A stretch of DNA of 37,337 nt from positions 1 through 37,337 of the forward strand of contig JAOTVL010000018.1 of NCBI GenBank assembly GCA_029863525.1, in the 5' to 3' direction. The position numbers were made by a program, and so were the translations under genes. Positions 14,832 through 24,733 of the stretch are shown piece by piece (position 1 is the first letter of the stretch; each line of letters opens with the position of its first letter). A model generated the notes under the pieces. It saw only the letters and a program-made list of their open reading frames with translations, was not told the origin of the DNA and ran no database searches. The DNA is from Gemmatimonadota bacterium (GTDB lineage: Bacteria; Gemmatimonadota; Gemmatimonadetes; Longimicrobiales; Gaopeijiaceae).

Positions 14832-17300
14832 TCAGAGCAACGCGACCGGATCACGGTCGATCGCCAGCCGGACGTCACCCGCCGGCGGCCGGAACCGTTC
14901 GCCCAGGGCACGCGCGACACGTCCCAATGCCCGGGGGGATCCGCTCCGCAGGAAGAAATGCCACCTGTAGCGACCGTGCAGCCGTTCGATCGGCGCCGGT
15001 GCCGGGCCGACGAGCTCGACGATGCCGGCGTCGATGTCGGAGGCGCGCCCCGCCGCACCCGGAATCGCGCGCAGCCATTTCGTCGCCTCCTCCGATGCCC
15101 GCACCGCCAGGCGCTGATCTGGGCTACTCACGACCACGTTGATCATGCGTACATGCGGGGGATATCGTGGCCGCGTTCGCTCCGCGAACTCGCGCTCGGC
15201 GAACGCCTCGAAGTCGTGCGACACGGCGGAACGGACCGCATAGTGATCGGGGAGCGAGGTCTGAATGTAGACCTCGCCACCGAGCGCACTGCGACCCGCG
15301 CGTCCGGCGACCTGGCTGAGAAGCTGAAACGTCCGCTCGCTCGCCCGGAAGTCCGGCAGATGCATGCCAACGTCGGCATTGACGACACCGACGAGTGTCA
15401 CTCGGGGGAAATCGAGCCCCTTCGCGATCATCTGCGTTCCCAGCAAGATGTCGACTTCGTGCCGCTCCACCCGTTCGAGAATGCGCTGATGCGCCCACTT
15501 GCCGGAGGTGGTGTCGACGTCCATGCGTGCAATCCGGGCCGAAGGGAACGTCTCGGCAGTGATGCGCTCTACCTGTTCGGTCCCGAGCCCACGATACGAG
15601 AGATCCTCACTACCACAGCGAAGGCAGCGCCGCGGCGCCGGCGTCTCGAAGCGGCAATGGTGGCACATCACCCGCTGCGTGAGCCGATGATAGGTCAGAG
15701 AGATCGAGCAGTTCTCGCACTGCTCGACCTCGCCGCACTCTCGGCACTGCACGAAGGAGGCATAGCCACGGCGATTGAGGAGCAAGATCACCTGCTCCTC
15801 CTTGCGTAGCCGTACGTCGACGGCGTTCACCAACGGCTCGGCGAGCACGCCCCGGCCCCGCTCCTCGCGCGCAGCCTTTCGCTTCCGCTCTTTGCGGAGG
15901 TCCACGACGTGGACATCCGGGAGGCGCCCTCCGCCCACCCGCTCGGGCAGTTCCGAGCGGAGGAATTTTCCGCTCCGGACGTTGTGCCAGCTTTCCAGCG
16001 AGGGGGTCGCGCTGCCCAACACACAAACCGCGCCGTGTGCCCGGGCCCGCACCACCGCGAGATCGCGAGCGTGGTACCGGGGGGCCTCGGACTGCTTGTA
16101 GCTCCCGTCGTGCTCCTCGTCGACCACGACCGCGCCGATACGTTCGAGAGGGGCGAACAGGGCGGAGCGGGCGCCCACGGCGATGCTGCGATCGCCCGAC
16201 CGAAGGGCCCGCCACGCGTCGTACCGTTCCCCGTCCGACAGCCCCGAGTGGAGGACCGCCACGGCGTCACCGAAATGGGACCGGAATCGTGAGACCGTTT
16301 GGGGCGTGAGCGAGATCTCCGGGACGAGGACAATCGCGGTGCGCCCCCGGCGAAGCACTTCCCGCAGGAGCTCGATATACACGAGGGTCTTCCCCGACCC
16401 GGTGATCCCCTGAAGGAGGTGCGGCGTGGGGCGCCCCGTATCCAAGGAGGCGACCATGGCGTCGAGGGCCACCCGCTGGTCGGGCGTCGGCGTCAGGTCC
16501 GGCGGCGGCTCGGGGGGCATGTCGACGAACGGATCCCGCATCTCCTCTTCGTCGGCGACCGCCACCAGCCCCTTCACCTCGAGCCCGGTCAGGACGCTCC
16601 GGCTGAAGCCTTCCGTTCCGGTCAGGTGAGCCAGTTCCACGGAGCCACCCGCCGCCTCGAGGACCTTGTACGCCTCCAGCTGCCTCTGAGCACGGCCGAA
16701 CACCTCGTCTCGTTCCCCGAGCGCCTCCAGGTGACGCACGATCCTGACCATACGGCGGGACTTCACGGATGGTCGCGGTGGTGGCACGGTCTCGTGGGAG
16801 ATCACCCCTCGATCCATGAGCGACCGGATCTCCGGCCACACCGACCCCATGCCGAGGGCACGACGGAGGGTTTGGACGCGTTGCGGCCCATTTCGGCCCT
16901 CCAGCCACGCGACGACCTGCCGCTCGCGTGGGCGCAGGTCGGCCGCAGCATGGTCGCGCAGCGTCAGGTAGTCACGAGAGACGTCCGAAAGCACCGCGGG
17001 CAGCGCAGCGCGCAAGGCGATACCGAGCGGCGCGACGTAGTAATCGGCCATCCAGCGACACAAGTCGAGAACGTCCGGCGGGACGGTCGGCTCCTGGTCG
17101 AGTACCGAAAGCACGGGCCGGAGCCCTTCGATCGCACCGGATTCCCCCGGCCCAACGACCCAACCGATCCACTCCTTGCGACGGAAGGGCACCAGGACGC
17201 GGGTCCCCACCGGAGGGGCCACGCCACGAACCTCATAGGTGAACGTTCGGTGGATCGGCAGCGGAAGCGCGACGTCGACGCGTGGGTGCGCCCGGCTCAC
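14832..17300 (-). CDS. priA: Primosomal protein N' (replication restart helicase)
   Basis: An 822-residue PriA that reloads the replisome at stalled forks. The N-terminal DNA-binding domain (VALPLPIHRTFTYEV) leads into helicase motif I GITGSGKT at 298-305 and motif II DEEH at 394-397. A zinc-binding region carries eight Cys as four CxxC pairs (519/522, 528/531, 546/549, 559/562). C-terminal helicase motifs include GTQMIAKGLDFPRVTLVGV and QVAGRAGRS. Length and domain order are typical for bacteria. The start overlaps the stop of the M24 peptidase gene by 4 bases (ATGA). The chain priA-M24 peptidase-methyltransferase is therefore probably one transcript, though the functions are not obviously linked. 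Confidence 0.95.
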   Translation of the reverse strand: MSRAHPRVDVALPLPIHRTFTYEVRGVAPPVGTRVLVPFRRKEWIGWVVGPGESGAIEGLRPVLSVLDQEPTVPPDVLDLCRWMADYYVAPLGIALRAALPAVLSDVSRDYLTLRDHAAADLRPRERQVVAWLEGRNGPQRVQTLRRALGMGSVWPEIRSLMDRGVISHETVPPPRPSVKSRRMVRIVRHLEALGERDEVFGRAQRQLEAYKVLEAAGGSVELAHLTGTEGFSRSVLTGLEVKGLVAVADEEEMRDPFVDMPPEPPPDLTPTPDQRVALDAMVASLDTGRPTPHLLQGITGSGKTLVYIELLREVLRRGRTAIVLVPEISLTPQTVSRFRSHFGDAVAVLHSGLSDGERYDAWRALRSGDRSIAVGARSALFAPLERIGAVVVDEEHDGSYKQSEAPRYHARDLAVVRARAHGAVCVLGSATPSLESWHNVRSGKFLRSELPERVGGGRLPDVHVVDLRKERKRKAAREERGRGVLAEPLVNAVDVRLRKEEQVILLLNRRGYASFVQCRECGEVEQCENCSISLTYHRLTQRVMCHHCRFETPAPRRCLRCGSEDLSYRGLGTEQVERITAETFPSARIARMDVDTTSGKWAHQRILERVERHEVDILLGTQMIAKGLDFPRVTLVGVVNADVGMHLPDFRASERTFQLLSQVAGRAGRSALGGEVYIQTSLPDHYAVRSAVSHDFEAFAEREFAERTRPRYPPHVRMINVVVSSPDQRLAVRASEEATKWLRAIPGAAGRASDIDAGIVELVGPAPAPIERLHGRYRWHFFLRSGSPRALGRVARALGERFRPPAGDVRLAIDRDPVALL

Positions 17301-18490
17301 TCGTCGAGAAGCGTGAAGATCTCGCGCTGAGGCTGCGAGGGCGTGACCTCCGGCCCGGCCTCACCCCAGTGGACGTTGACCTCACTCCGGATGCCGATGT
17401 CGTCCTCGATGTAGATCCCCGGCTCCACGGAGAACGCCACACCCGGGAGCAGTCGGCGATCATCGCGACTCTCGAGGTTGTCGAGATTCGGCCCGCTCCC
17501 GTGGAGGTCGGTGTCGATAGAGTGTCCCGTGCGGTGCACGAAGTATGTGCCGTAACCTCGCTCAGAGATAAGCTGGCGAGCGACATCGTCGACTTCGAAT
17601 CCACGGACCTCTTCGCCCGCACCGTGTCGTTTCCGGAGGAAGTCGATCGCGGCGTCTCGGGCGTCGCGCACCGCCTCCCAGATCTCCTGGGTGCGATCGT
17701 CAACCGAGGGCGCCATGACGCCCATCCACGTCTGATCCGCGGGGACCGAGCCCTGGAACGCACCCCACAGGTCGATGAGCAGCAAGTCGCCCCTGTCGAT
17801 GGTCTCTCCATCCCCCAAGGGGGCGTAGTGCGAGTCCGCCGCCTTCGGTCCGATCGCCACGATGCACGAGACCTGGTCCACCAGCCCCTGCGCCTGGAGC
17901 GTCGATACGATCCACTCGGACAGTGCCCCCTCGGTCGTCGGTGAACCGGAGCGAATGGCGTCGGCGGCGCGCTCGAACGCCGCGCGCGCAGTATCACGCA
18001 CGATCACCGCGGCCTGGCGATGCTTCTCGAGCTGCGCGTCCGAAACGACCGAATGGAACGCGGACACGAGATCTCCGGAGCTCGCGATCTCCACGCCATG
18101 GGAAAGCAGGACACCGGCGATCCCCGCGGGTACGTAATCGAGCGTGGGAACAGCGGCTCCAGGTGAGACTTCCATGGCCAGCCGGGTCCGACCCTCGACG
18201 AGCTCGGCGATCTGCTCCTCCATGTCTCTCCAACCCGAATACGATCGGCGCTGAAAGGGCCAATGCCGCCACGAGGAGGCTTCGATGGCGTGGATCAACG
18301 CGACGGGCTCCCCCGCTGCCGGAATCAACACGAAGGCACGCCGCGTCGTCTTTCCGAGCCCGAGCAGGGCGACGGGCACTGGGTTCAGGTGATGAAACTC
18401 GTAGAGTAGCCATCCGTCGAGCTCGAGCTCACGGAGCGCGGCCTGAACCCGTTCGACGCCCTCGCGGGTGCACAGCAGCGGCTCGCTCAT
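17297..18490 (-). CDS. M24-family Xaa-Pro aminopeptidase-like protein
   Basis: A 397-residue pita-bread metallopeptidase with an N-terminal creatinase-like domain. The five metal ligands are all visible in order: Asp in LLLIDLWG, Asp in PADQTWMG, His in HRTGHSIDTDLHG, Glu in FSVEPGIYI and Glu in IRSEVNVHW. These fit aminopeptidase P or prolidase activity on cytoplasmic peptides. The first Asp is followed by an unusual Leu-Trp-Gly in place of the common DxGxxxxGYxSD spacing, so exact substrate choice is uncertain. The start overlaps the methyltransferase stop and its stop overlaps the priA start, both by 4 bases. No signal peptide is seen. Confidence 0.88.
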   Translation of the reverse strand: MSEPLLCTREGVERVQAALRELELDGWLLYEFHHLNPVPVALLGLGKTTRRAFVLIPAAGEPVALIHAIEASSWRHWPFQRRSYSGWRDMEEQIAELVEGRTRLAMEVSPGAAVPTLDYVPAGIAGVLLSHGVEIASSGDLVSAFHSVVSDAQLEKHRQAAVIVRDTARAAFERAADAIRSGSPTTEGALSEWIVSTLQAQGLVDQVSCIVAIGPKAADSHYAPLGDGETIDRGDLLLIDLWGAFQGSVPADQTWMGVMAPSVDDRTQEIWEAVRDARDAAIDFLRKRHGAGEEVRGFEVDDVARQLISERGYGTYFVHRTGHSIDTDLHGSGPNLDNLESRDDRRLLPGVAFSVEPGIYIEDDIGIRSEVNVHWGEAGPEVTPSQPQREIFTLLDE

Positions 18491-19560
18491 TCCCTGCTCT
18501 CCTCTCGATCCGTCCGGGGTGTGGTCGCGGGCTCGTCGCCGTCATGGGTCTCGTCCGCGTCGCCGAAGAGAGGAAGGCCCACGGTGTCGGCATGATCCTC
18601 TCGAGTGTCGCCCTCTACTTCCTGGCCCGAGTCGCTCGGGGCTCGCCCCCCGACGGGTGTCTCCCCCTCGATCGACGGGGTCGAAGCCGGACGGGGCTCC
18701 GCCACCGCCGCCGGCGCGACCTCGGGCGCTTCTTTCCCCCCCGCCTTGCGGCCGCGAAGCAGATCCAGCCCGAGGATCCGCTCTCCGGTCAGCAGATTGT
18801 GCACCGCGTTCTCGCGCGCGATCGCCGAGCTGACCCCCCTCCAGCCCCAGCGCTTCCACGCGCGCTGCAGAATCGACATGCGCTCACCGAGGGAGAACAT
18901 CTCGGCGAAATCCGGGAACGGCTTCACGACCGTCGGGCGAAACGACGTCTCCTCGTCGGACCAGTCCTCCACGTGCACGTCCTCGACGCCAGCCTCCCGC
19001 AGGAGACGCTTCCACTCCACCACCATGAGTGGCCGTGCACCCAGGTGCTCGGAGAGGACGGCGCGTCGCTCTTCGTCGACCGGTGCCTTCCACACGAGCT
19101 GCACCAGAACGATGAATCCGCCGGGCTTGGTGACGCGCACGAGCTCTCGGATCGCGTCCTTCGGGTGACAGTGGTTCGCAAGCCCGATCTCACCGATGGC
19201 AACGTCGAAGATCTCGTCGCGGTACGGGAGCGCGTCGGACCGGCCGGACTGGAACTGAAGGCGCTGCCCAGCGCCCAGTTCGCGACTCCACTCGTCGGCC
19301 TCCTCGACCATGGTCGGATCGATATCGACTCCCGACGCGGTGACCCCGAATTCCTTCACGAAGTACTCGAGCGGGACGCCCTTTCCGGAGGCCACATCCA
19401 ACACCTCGAGCCCGGGGGACATGTCGGTGAGCAGGGCGATCTGCCGATAAAGCTCCGCGCCGCCCGGAGGAAACAGTCGCTTCCGACTCAACCGAACCAG
19501 GTCGAGCATCGAGGGCACGAGGGACGTATGTCCTTCGCGGCCGGCTTGGTGGGATGGCAT
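18487..19560 (-). CDS. SAM-dependent methyltransferase with acidic tail
   Basis: A 357-residue class I methyltransferase. The SAM-binding glycine motif is VLDVASGKGVPLEYF, followed by SGVDIDP (acidic ribose ligand), a DVAIGEIGLANHC motif IV and the VTKPGGFIVLVQLVW strand. The fold resembles sterol/ubiquinone-type methyltransferases; the acceptor is unknown. After about residue 260 the protein becomes a disordered, Glu/Pro/Ala-rich tail ending in RTDREESRE, which is unusual for the family. ATG 19560 is chosen; the frame is open to 19623 but the extra residues are not conserved-looking. It is the first gene of the operon with the M24 peptidase and priA. Confidence 0.8.
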   Translation of the reverse strand: MPSHQAGREGHTSLVPSMLDLVRLSRKRLFPPGGAELYRQIALLTDMSPGLEVLDVASGKGVPLEYFVKEFGVTASGVDIDPTMVEEADEWSRELGAGQRLQFQSGRSDALPYRDEIFDVAIGEIGLANHCHPKDAIRELVRVTKPGGFIVLVQLVWKAPVDEERRAVLSEHLGARPLMVVEWKRLLREAGVEDVHVEDWSDEETSFRPTVVKPFPDFAEMFSLGERMSILQRAWKRWGWRGVSSAIARENAVHNLLTGERILGLDLLRGRKAGGKEAPEVAPAAVAEPRPASTPSIEGETPVGGRAPSDSGQEVEGDTREDHADTVGLPLFGDADETHDGDEPATTPRTDREESRE

Positions 19561-19642
19561 GGGTGAGAAAGGTACGGAGGTGGCCGTCGAGGGCAACGCG
19601 CGCCCGATCCCGCCATCGGGCAACCTCCAGAGGAACGGCGAC

Positions 19643-20623
19643 TTACAGGGTCGGTGTCTCCAACCCCGCGAGCGCGCGAATCACGCTGACAGCACCCTCG
19701 CCGAGGCGCTTCGGATCGTAGCCTCCCTCGAGGAGCACGACCAACCGACCGTCACAGTGCAGCCGCGCGACATCCATCACCCGCCGCGTCATCTCGAAGA
19801 GGTCGTGCGGCTCCAGGAGGAAGCCTCCGAGCGGATCGCCCGCCATGCAGTCGAATCCGGACGATACGAGCACGAAATCGGGGATGAGCCGATCGAGCGC
19901 CGCGTCGAGCGCTCGGTCGAAGTGGACGCGGTATTCGTGTACCGGCACGCCGGCCGGGAGCGGAACGTTGAGCGTGTACCCCTCGCCATCGTCGAGGCCC
20001 GTTTCGCCCGAGGCGCCGGTGCCCGGGTAGTGGGGCGCCTGGTGCAGGGAGAGGAAGAAGACCGTCGGGTCGTCGTAGAAGGCGTCCTGCGTACCGTTCC
20101 CGTGGTGGACGTCCCAGTCGACGATCAACACGTTCTCCGCGGCTGATTCGGCCTGCAGCCAGCGCGCGGTCACGGCTACGTTGTTGAAGAGGCAGAAACC
20201 CATCGCCCGATCCGGCGTAGCGTGATGACCGGGAGGTCGCGTCGCCACGAAGGCGTTGCCGACCGCTCCCCCCACGACGTCCCGCGCTGCGGCGATCGAC
20301 GCGCCCGCGCTCCCCATCGCCGCCTCCCACGAAACCGACGAGACCTTGGTGTCCGCGTCGATCGCTTCGACGCGACCCGATGCCTCTGCCCGGGCACACA
20401 CGGTGCGGACCCCCGCCACTTGGCGGGCGGAATGGACGCGGAGCAGGTCTTCCTCGGTGGCTTCGGACGCCGCCCGCTGCTCGACGTGCCCGTGGAGGGT
20501 GAGCAGGTCTTTGCCGACCGTGGAGGCGAGCGCTCGGAGTCGCCCCTGATGCTCGGGGTGGCCCCACCCCGTGTCGTGGAGGGGGGAAGCGGGATGGAGG
20601 TAGAAACCGGTCGGCGAGCTCAA
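19643..20623 (-). CDS. Histone deacetylase-family (AcuC-like) deacetylase
   Basis: A 326-residue arginase-fold zinc amidohydrolase. All hallmark elements are present: RPPGHHA (His133, His134), GFCLFNN, DWDVHHGNGTQ with zinc ligands Asp171 and His173, SGFD with Asp258, and the catalytic Tyr302 in LLEGGYD. Bacterial members deacetylate acetyl-lysine in metabolic enzymes or small acetylated amines such as polyamines. With no accompanying acetyltransferase or acetoin genes here, the substrate cannot be set. The start is uncertain by a few codons. It lies alone, after carB on the same strand, with 214 bases in between, and 82 bases before the methyltransferase. Confidence 0.92.
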   Translation of the reverse strand: MSSPTGFYLHPASPLHDTGWGHPEHQGRLRALASTVGKDLLTLHGHVEQRAASEATEEDLLRVHSARQVAGVRTVCARAEASGRVEAIDADTKVSSVSWEAAMGSAGASIAAARDVVGGAVGNAFVATRPPGHHATPDRAMGFCLFNNVAVTARWLQAESAAENVLIVDWDVHHGNGTQDAFYDDPTVFFLSLHQAPHYPGTGASGETGLDDGEGYTLNVPLPAGVPVHEYRVHFDRALDAALDRLIPDFVLVSSGFDCMAGDPLGGFLLEPHDLFEMTRRVMDVARLHCDGRLVVLLEGGYDPKRLGEGAVSVIRALAGLETPTL

Positions 20624-20790
20624 GGATTCACCGGCGTTCCCAGGTCACGGCGGCTGGATTCTTGAGCCGGAGCCGGACCGTGCCGTCGGGAAGAATACCT
20701 CACCTGCCGCCGATCTTCGCCCCTCGAGCGGGTGCGACGGGGCGGGCGAGCACGTACGAGCGGATCCACGGTGGGTCAGTATTCGCCTCC

Positions 20791-20822
20791 CGACCGGACG
20801 GATCAAGCGTTTTGTCCGGCCG
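20791..20822 (-). terminator. Hairpin downstream of carB
   Basis: On the minus strand CGGCCGGAC pairs with GTCCGGTCG (one G-U pair) around a 14-base loop, starting 15 bases after the carB stop. There is no T-tract, but position and stem length fit an intrinsic-type terminator in a GC-rich genome. The rest of the 214-base gap before the deacetylase gene (20624-20790) shows nothing I can assign. Confidence 0.4.
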
Positions 20823-20837
20823 AGCCGCGCGGTCGTC

Positions 20838-23800
20838 TCACGCCTGACTCACAAGCTCGGGGGTCAGGCTTGCGATCCGCTCCTGGATCGAGCGCACCTC
20901 CCTCGAGCGTGCCTTGAGCGCGATCAGCGCGTCGACCGCGGCCGACGTCGCGGACATGGTCGTCAGATAAGGGACGCCGTAGGTGATGGCCGCGCGGCGC
21001 ATGGCGTAGTCGTCGTACTGCGACTTCTTACCCAGCGGGGTGTTGATGAGCAGCGCGATGTCGCCCGTCACGATGTGGTCGACGATGTTGGGGCGGCCCT
21101 CCCCGACCTTGTACACCATCTCGGACCGGACCCCGAGCCGAGCCAGATCCTCGCGCGTTCCCTTCGTCGCCAGGAGCTCGAACCCGAGGTCGCGGAGTCG
21201 CCTGAGCATGGGCGTGACCGTGTTGCGGTCGCGATCGTTCACGGTGACGATGACCTTGCCCTTCTCGGGAAGCACGTTTCCCGCCGAGACCTGCGCCTTC
21301 GCGAACGCCATGCCGAAGGAGTCGTCGAAGCCCATGCACTCCCCGGTGGAGCGCATTTCCGGACCAAGCAGGACATCGACATCGAAGCGGTTGAACGGGA
21401 AGACGGCCTCCTTCACGGCGACGCCGGGGACTGGCGGCTCTTCGGGAACCCCCAGGTCGGCGAGCGTCTCCCCGACCATGATGCGCGAAGCGAGCCGCGC
21501 GAGCGGCACCCCGGTCGCCTTGCTCACGAAGGGGATGGTCCGGGACGCCCTCGGGTTGACCTCGAGCACGTAGACGATGCCGTCGCGGATGGCGTACTGA
21601 ACGTTCATGAGGCCGCGCACGCCGAGCTCGAGCGCGAACTTGCGCGTCAGGGCGCGGATCTCGTGGAGTGCGTCGGCTGAAAGGAGGTACGGTGGCAGCA
21701 CGCACGCCGAGTCCCCGGAGTGGACGCCCGCGTCTTCGATGTGCTGCATGATGCCCCCGATCACCACATCCGTCCCGTCGCTGAGCGCGTCGACGTCTGC
21801 CTCGAACGCGTCCTCGAGGAAGCGGTCGATGAGGACCGGATGGTCCGGCGAAGCTCGCACCGCGTCCACGAAATACTGCTCGAGCGACGGCTCGTCGTAG
21901 ATGATGCGCATCGCGCGGCCGCCGAGCACGTAGCTCGGCCGCACCAGGACGGGGAAGCCGATTCGGGCCGCGACTTGGAGCGCCTGCTCCTCGCTCGTGG
22001 CGATTCCGTTCTCGGGCGTCCGAGCGCCGATCTTTCGGCATACCTCGTCGAACCGATCGCGGTCTTCCGCCCGATCGATCGCGTCGACCGACGTGCCCAG
22101 TACGGGCGCACCGTGCGCCTCGAGGGCCTCTGCGAGCTTGAGCGGCGTCTGTCCTCCGAGCTGCACGATGATCCCCTTCGGCTTCTCGAGATGTAGCACC
22201 TCGAGCACGTCCTCGAGCGTCAACGACTCGAAATACAGCTTGTCGCTCACGTCGAAGTCGGTCGAGACCGTCTCGGGATTCGAGTTGATCATGATCGTCT
22301 CGAAGCCCGCCTCGCGGAGCGCGAGCACGGCTTGGACACAGCAGTAGTCGAACTCGATTCCTTGCCCGATCCGGTTCGGTCCACTCCCGAGGATCACCAC
22401 CTTGTCCCGGTCCGAGCGCACGCTCTCGCTTTCGTCCTCGTACGACGAATAGTAGTACGGAGTCTGCGCGGGAAACTCCCCGGCGCACGTATCGACGACG
22501 TTGAACGTGGCGTGGATGTTCCAACCCCAACGGCGTGCGCGGACGGCCTGCTCGTCCTCCCCTCGCAGCGCGCCCAGTTGTAGGTCGCTGAACCCTTCGC
22601 GCTTCATCGCGCGCGTGAGTTCGGGTGTGACCTCGTCGGCTTCGGCGTAGCGCCGCTCCCACTCGAGAATCTGGACGAGCTGATCGAGGAACCAACGATC
22701 GATCTTGGTGGCCTCGAAGATCTCCTCGACGGTGACGCCCGCTTCGAGTGCGCGCTTGATCTGGAAGGGTCGATTCGGCGTCGGGCGCCTCATCGCGGCA
22801 ATGAGTGTTCGCGGTTCGTCGTCCCCGAGTCCGTCCTCTTTCAGGTCGGATCCGACCACCCACCCGTGGCGCCCCGTCTCGAGCCCTCGGAAGCCCTTCT
22901 GCCAAGCGCTACGGAAGGTACGCCCGATGGCCATCGTCTCCCCGACGGCCTTCATCTGTACGCCGAGGGTGTCGTCCACGTCCCCGAACTTCTCGAACGC
23001 GAAGCGCGGGATCTTGACCACGACGTAATCGAGGACCGGTTCGAAGGAGGCGGGCGTCGTCTTCGTGATGTCGTTGGGGAGCTCGTGCAGGTGGTACCCG
23101 ACCGCGAGCTTGGCCCCGACTCGGGCGATGGGAAACCCGGTCGCCTTCGAGGCGAGCGCGGACGAGCGAGATACGCGCGGGTTCATCTCGACGACGAGAA
23201 GCTCCCCGTCGTCGGGGTTCACCGCGAACTGGATGTTGCAGCCGCCGGCCGCGACGCCGATCTCCCGGATAATCGCGATCGCCGCGTCCCGCATCTCTTG
23301 ATACTCGACGTCGGTGAGCGTCTGCGACGGCGCTACCGTGATGGAGTCCCCGGTGTGGACGCCCATCGGGTCCACGTTCTCGATCGAGCAGACGATGATG
23401 ACGTTGTCGATCGAGTCGCGCACCACCTCCAGCTCGTACTCCTTCCACCCTATGACGGAGCGGTCGATGAGCACCTCGGTGATGGGCGAAGCGTCGAGCC
23501 CCTTCCGAACCTGGGCCTCGAACTCCTCCCGGTTGTAGGCGATTCCGCCGCCGGTTCCGCCGAGCGTATACGACGGTCGCACGATCGCCGGGTACTCCGT
23601 CGACTCGACGATCTCGAGCGCTTCTTCGAGCGTGCGCGCGAAGCCGCCGGTCGGGACCTTGAGACCGATCCGGTGCATGGCCTCGGTGAACTTCTCGCGG
23701 TCCTCGGCCATCTCGATGGAGCGTTCGTTCGCCCCGATGAGCTCGACGCCATGCTTCTCGAGGATGCCCGCGTGATGGAGGTCCATCGCGACATTGAGTG

Positions 23801-24083
23801 CGGTCTGGCCACCCATGGTGGGCAGGAGCGCGTCGGGCTTCTCACGCTCGATGACTTTCTCCACCCACTCGGCCGTGATCGGTTCGATGTAGGTTCGATC
23901 CGCCAGATCGGGATCGGTCATGATCGTGGCCGGGTTCGAATTCACCAATACGACCCGGTAGCCCTCCTCCTTGAGGGCGCGCACCGCTTGGGTCCCGGAA
24001 TAGTCGAACTCGCAGGCCTGGCCGATGACAATCGGCCCGGAGCCCAGGATGAGAATGGTGTTTAGGTCGTCGCGACGGGGCAC
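20838..24083 (-). CDS. carB: Carbamoyl-phosphate synthase large subunit
   Basis: A 1081-residue protein, full length for CarB. It begins [21 protein letters not shown] from a GTG codon; the match to the family start supports that choice. The first ATP-grasp half contains [16 protein letters not shown] and [11 protein letters not shown]. The second half repeats it ([28 protein letters not shown]). A C-terminal MGS-like allosteric domain ends the protein ([15 protein letters not shown], then [14 protein letters not shown]). It makes carbamoyl phosphate from glutamine-derived ammonia, bicarbonate and two ATP for arginine and pyrimidine synthesis. The small subunit carA is not adjacent or in this window. 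A 38-residue membrane-protein gene ends 42 bases upstream, so carB may be co-transcribed with it. Confidence 0.97.
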   Translation of the reverse strand: MPRRDDLNTILILGSGPIVIGQACEFDYSGTQAVRALKEEGYRVVLVNSNPATIMTDPDLADRTYIEPITAEWVEKVIEREKPDALLPTMGGQTALNVAMDLHHAGILEKHGVELIGANERSIEMAEDREKFTEAMHRIGLKVPTGGFARTLEEALEIVESTEYPAIVRPSYTLGGTGGGIAYNREEFEAQVRKGLDASPITEVLIDRSVIGWKEYELEVVRDSIDNVIIVCSIENVDPMGVHTGDSITVAPSQTLTDVEYQEMRDAAIAIIREIGVAAGGCNIQFAVNPDDGELLVVEMNPRVSRSSALASKATGFPIARVGAKLAVGYHLHELPNDITKTTPASFEPVLDYVVVKIPRFAFEKFGDVDDTLGVQMKAVGETMAIGRTFRSAWQKGFRGLETGRHGWVVGSDLKEDGLGDDEPRTLIAAMRRPTPNRPFQIKRALEAGVTVEEIFEATKIDRWFLDQLVQILEWERRYAEADEVTPELTRAMKREGFSDLQLGALRGEDEQAVRARRWGWNIHATFNVVDTCAGEFPAQTPYYYSSYEDESESVRSDRDKVVILGSGPNRIGQGIEFDYCCVQAVLALREAGFETIMINSNPETVSTDFDVSDKLYFESLTLEDVLEVLHLEKPKGIIVQLGGQTPLKLAEALEAHGAPVLGTSVDAIDRAEDRDRFDEVCRKIGARTPENGIATSEEQALQVAARIGFPVLVRPSYVLGGRAMRIIYDEPSLEQYFVDAVRASPDHPVLIDRFLEDAFEADVDALSDGTDVVIGGIMQHIEDAGVHSGDSACVLPPYLLSADALHEIRALTRKFALELGVRGLMNVQYAIRDGIVYVLEVNPRASRTIPFVSKATGVPLARLASRIMVGETLADLGVPEEPPVPGVAVKEAVFPFNRFDVDVLLGPEMRSTGECMGFDDSFGMAFAKAQVSAGNVLPEKGKVIVTVNDRDRNTVTPMLRRLRDLGFELLATKGTREDLARLGVRSEMVYKVGEGRPNIVDHIVTGDIALLINTPLGKKSQYDDYAMRRAAITYGVPYLTTMSATSAAVDALIALKARSREVRSIQERIASLTPELVSQA

Positions 24084-24125
24084 GGGGATCCCTGGGGCGT
24101 CGGCCGTCCTGCGAGAGACTCGGTG

Positions 24126-24242
24126 CTACCCATCCCCGTCCTTTCCGGATTCCTTACGGATGGCGGTGGAGAGCACCAGGAAGAAACCGCCCCATACGAA
24201 TGCCATGATCACGATCATGGTGATCCATGTCGATGGCGTCAT
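24126..24242 (-). CDS. 38-residue membrane protein, NSS-transporter small-subunit (MetS)-like
   Basis: A short gene read directly from the sequence: MTPSTWITMIVIMAFVWGG, then a hydrophobic FFLVLSTAI, and a polar tail RKESGKDGDG. One transmembrane helix spans about residues 6-28. The central WGG inside the helix and the charged C-terminus resemble MetS-type small subunits of neurotransmitter:sodium symporters. The ATG at 24242 has a GGAG ribosome site 8 bases upstream, which strongly supports translation. It sits between the lipoprotein gene and carB on the same strand. The only NSS transporter visible lies at 30455-31921. Family membership is inference from a short sequence; another one-helix accessory protein is possible. 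Confidence 0.6.
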   Translation of the reverse strand: MTPSTWITMIVIMAFVWGGFFLVLSTAIRKESGKDGDG

Positions 24243-24346
24243 GGGCGGATCTCCGGCTCGCGGCGGCCGATGTGGTCAGTGTTCGAGGGGGTTTCGGCGA
24301 GGCCGCGACTTCGTCCCCGCGAGGGTTCGAAAACGGCCCGCGTAAC

Positions 24347-24733
24347 CTAGCGCTCCGACCGGATCGTGACCAGCGAACGTCGTATCGCTTCATTGTCCCC
24401 GTTCGCGGCCGAGACCACACGCACCAATGGGCCTTCCATGCCCAGGTCGTCGACCTGCACGTCGAGGGCCATGGAGCCGGGTTCGGGGTCGATCATCACG
24501 ACGCGGTGCACGCCTTGACGACCCGCGACGGTCGCCGAGTAGACACGGGCGGACCCACGAGCGGTGAAGCTCCGAATGCCGGGGCCCTCCACCTCGAGCA
24601 CGACGCCGCCGAGTGATGGCCCCTCCGCGGTCAGCGTGATGGCGCCGGGGCCCTTCGGTCCCGAGTCGCACCCCGCGAGCCCCCCCACCCCAAGCAGCGC
24701 GAGCGCCGTCAGCGCCATGCGGACGCCCCTCAT
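24347..24733 (-). CDS. Small lipoprotein, unknown function
   Basis: A 128-residue lipoprotein with signal MRGVRMALTALALLGVGG and lipobox LAGC (Cys22). The mature part looks like a beta-sandwich: repeated short strands such as GGVVLEVEGPGIRSF and ARVYSATVAGRQGVHRVVMI. It ends in RRSLVTIRSER. I do not recognise the family; a cohesin-like or carbohydrate-binding-like fold is possible but not shown. The ATG at 24733 overlaps the M6 protease stop (ATGA), so it is translated with that protease and may bind, anchor or inhibit it. The 104 bases to the next small gene hold nothing I can assign. Confidence 0.7.
   Translation of the reverse strand: MRGVRMALTALALLGVGGLAGCDSGPKGPGAITLTAEGPSLGGVVLEVEGPGIRSFTARGSARVYSATVAGRQGVHRVVMIDPEPGSMALDVQVDDLGMEGPLVRVVSAANGDNEAIRRSLVTIRSER

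Noticed and set aside
18487-20623. Methyltransferase plus histone-deacetylase-family gene as a chromatin-like system
   Set aside because: The two are separated by a gap, the methyltransferase lacks a protein-lysine methyltransferase signature, and bacterial members of the deacetylase family act on other substrates.
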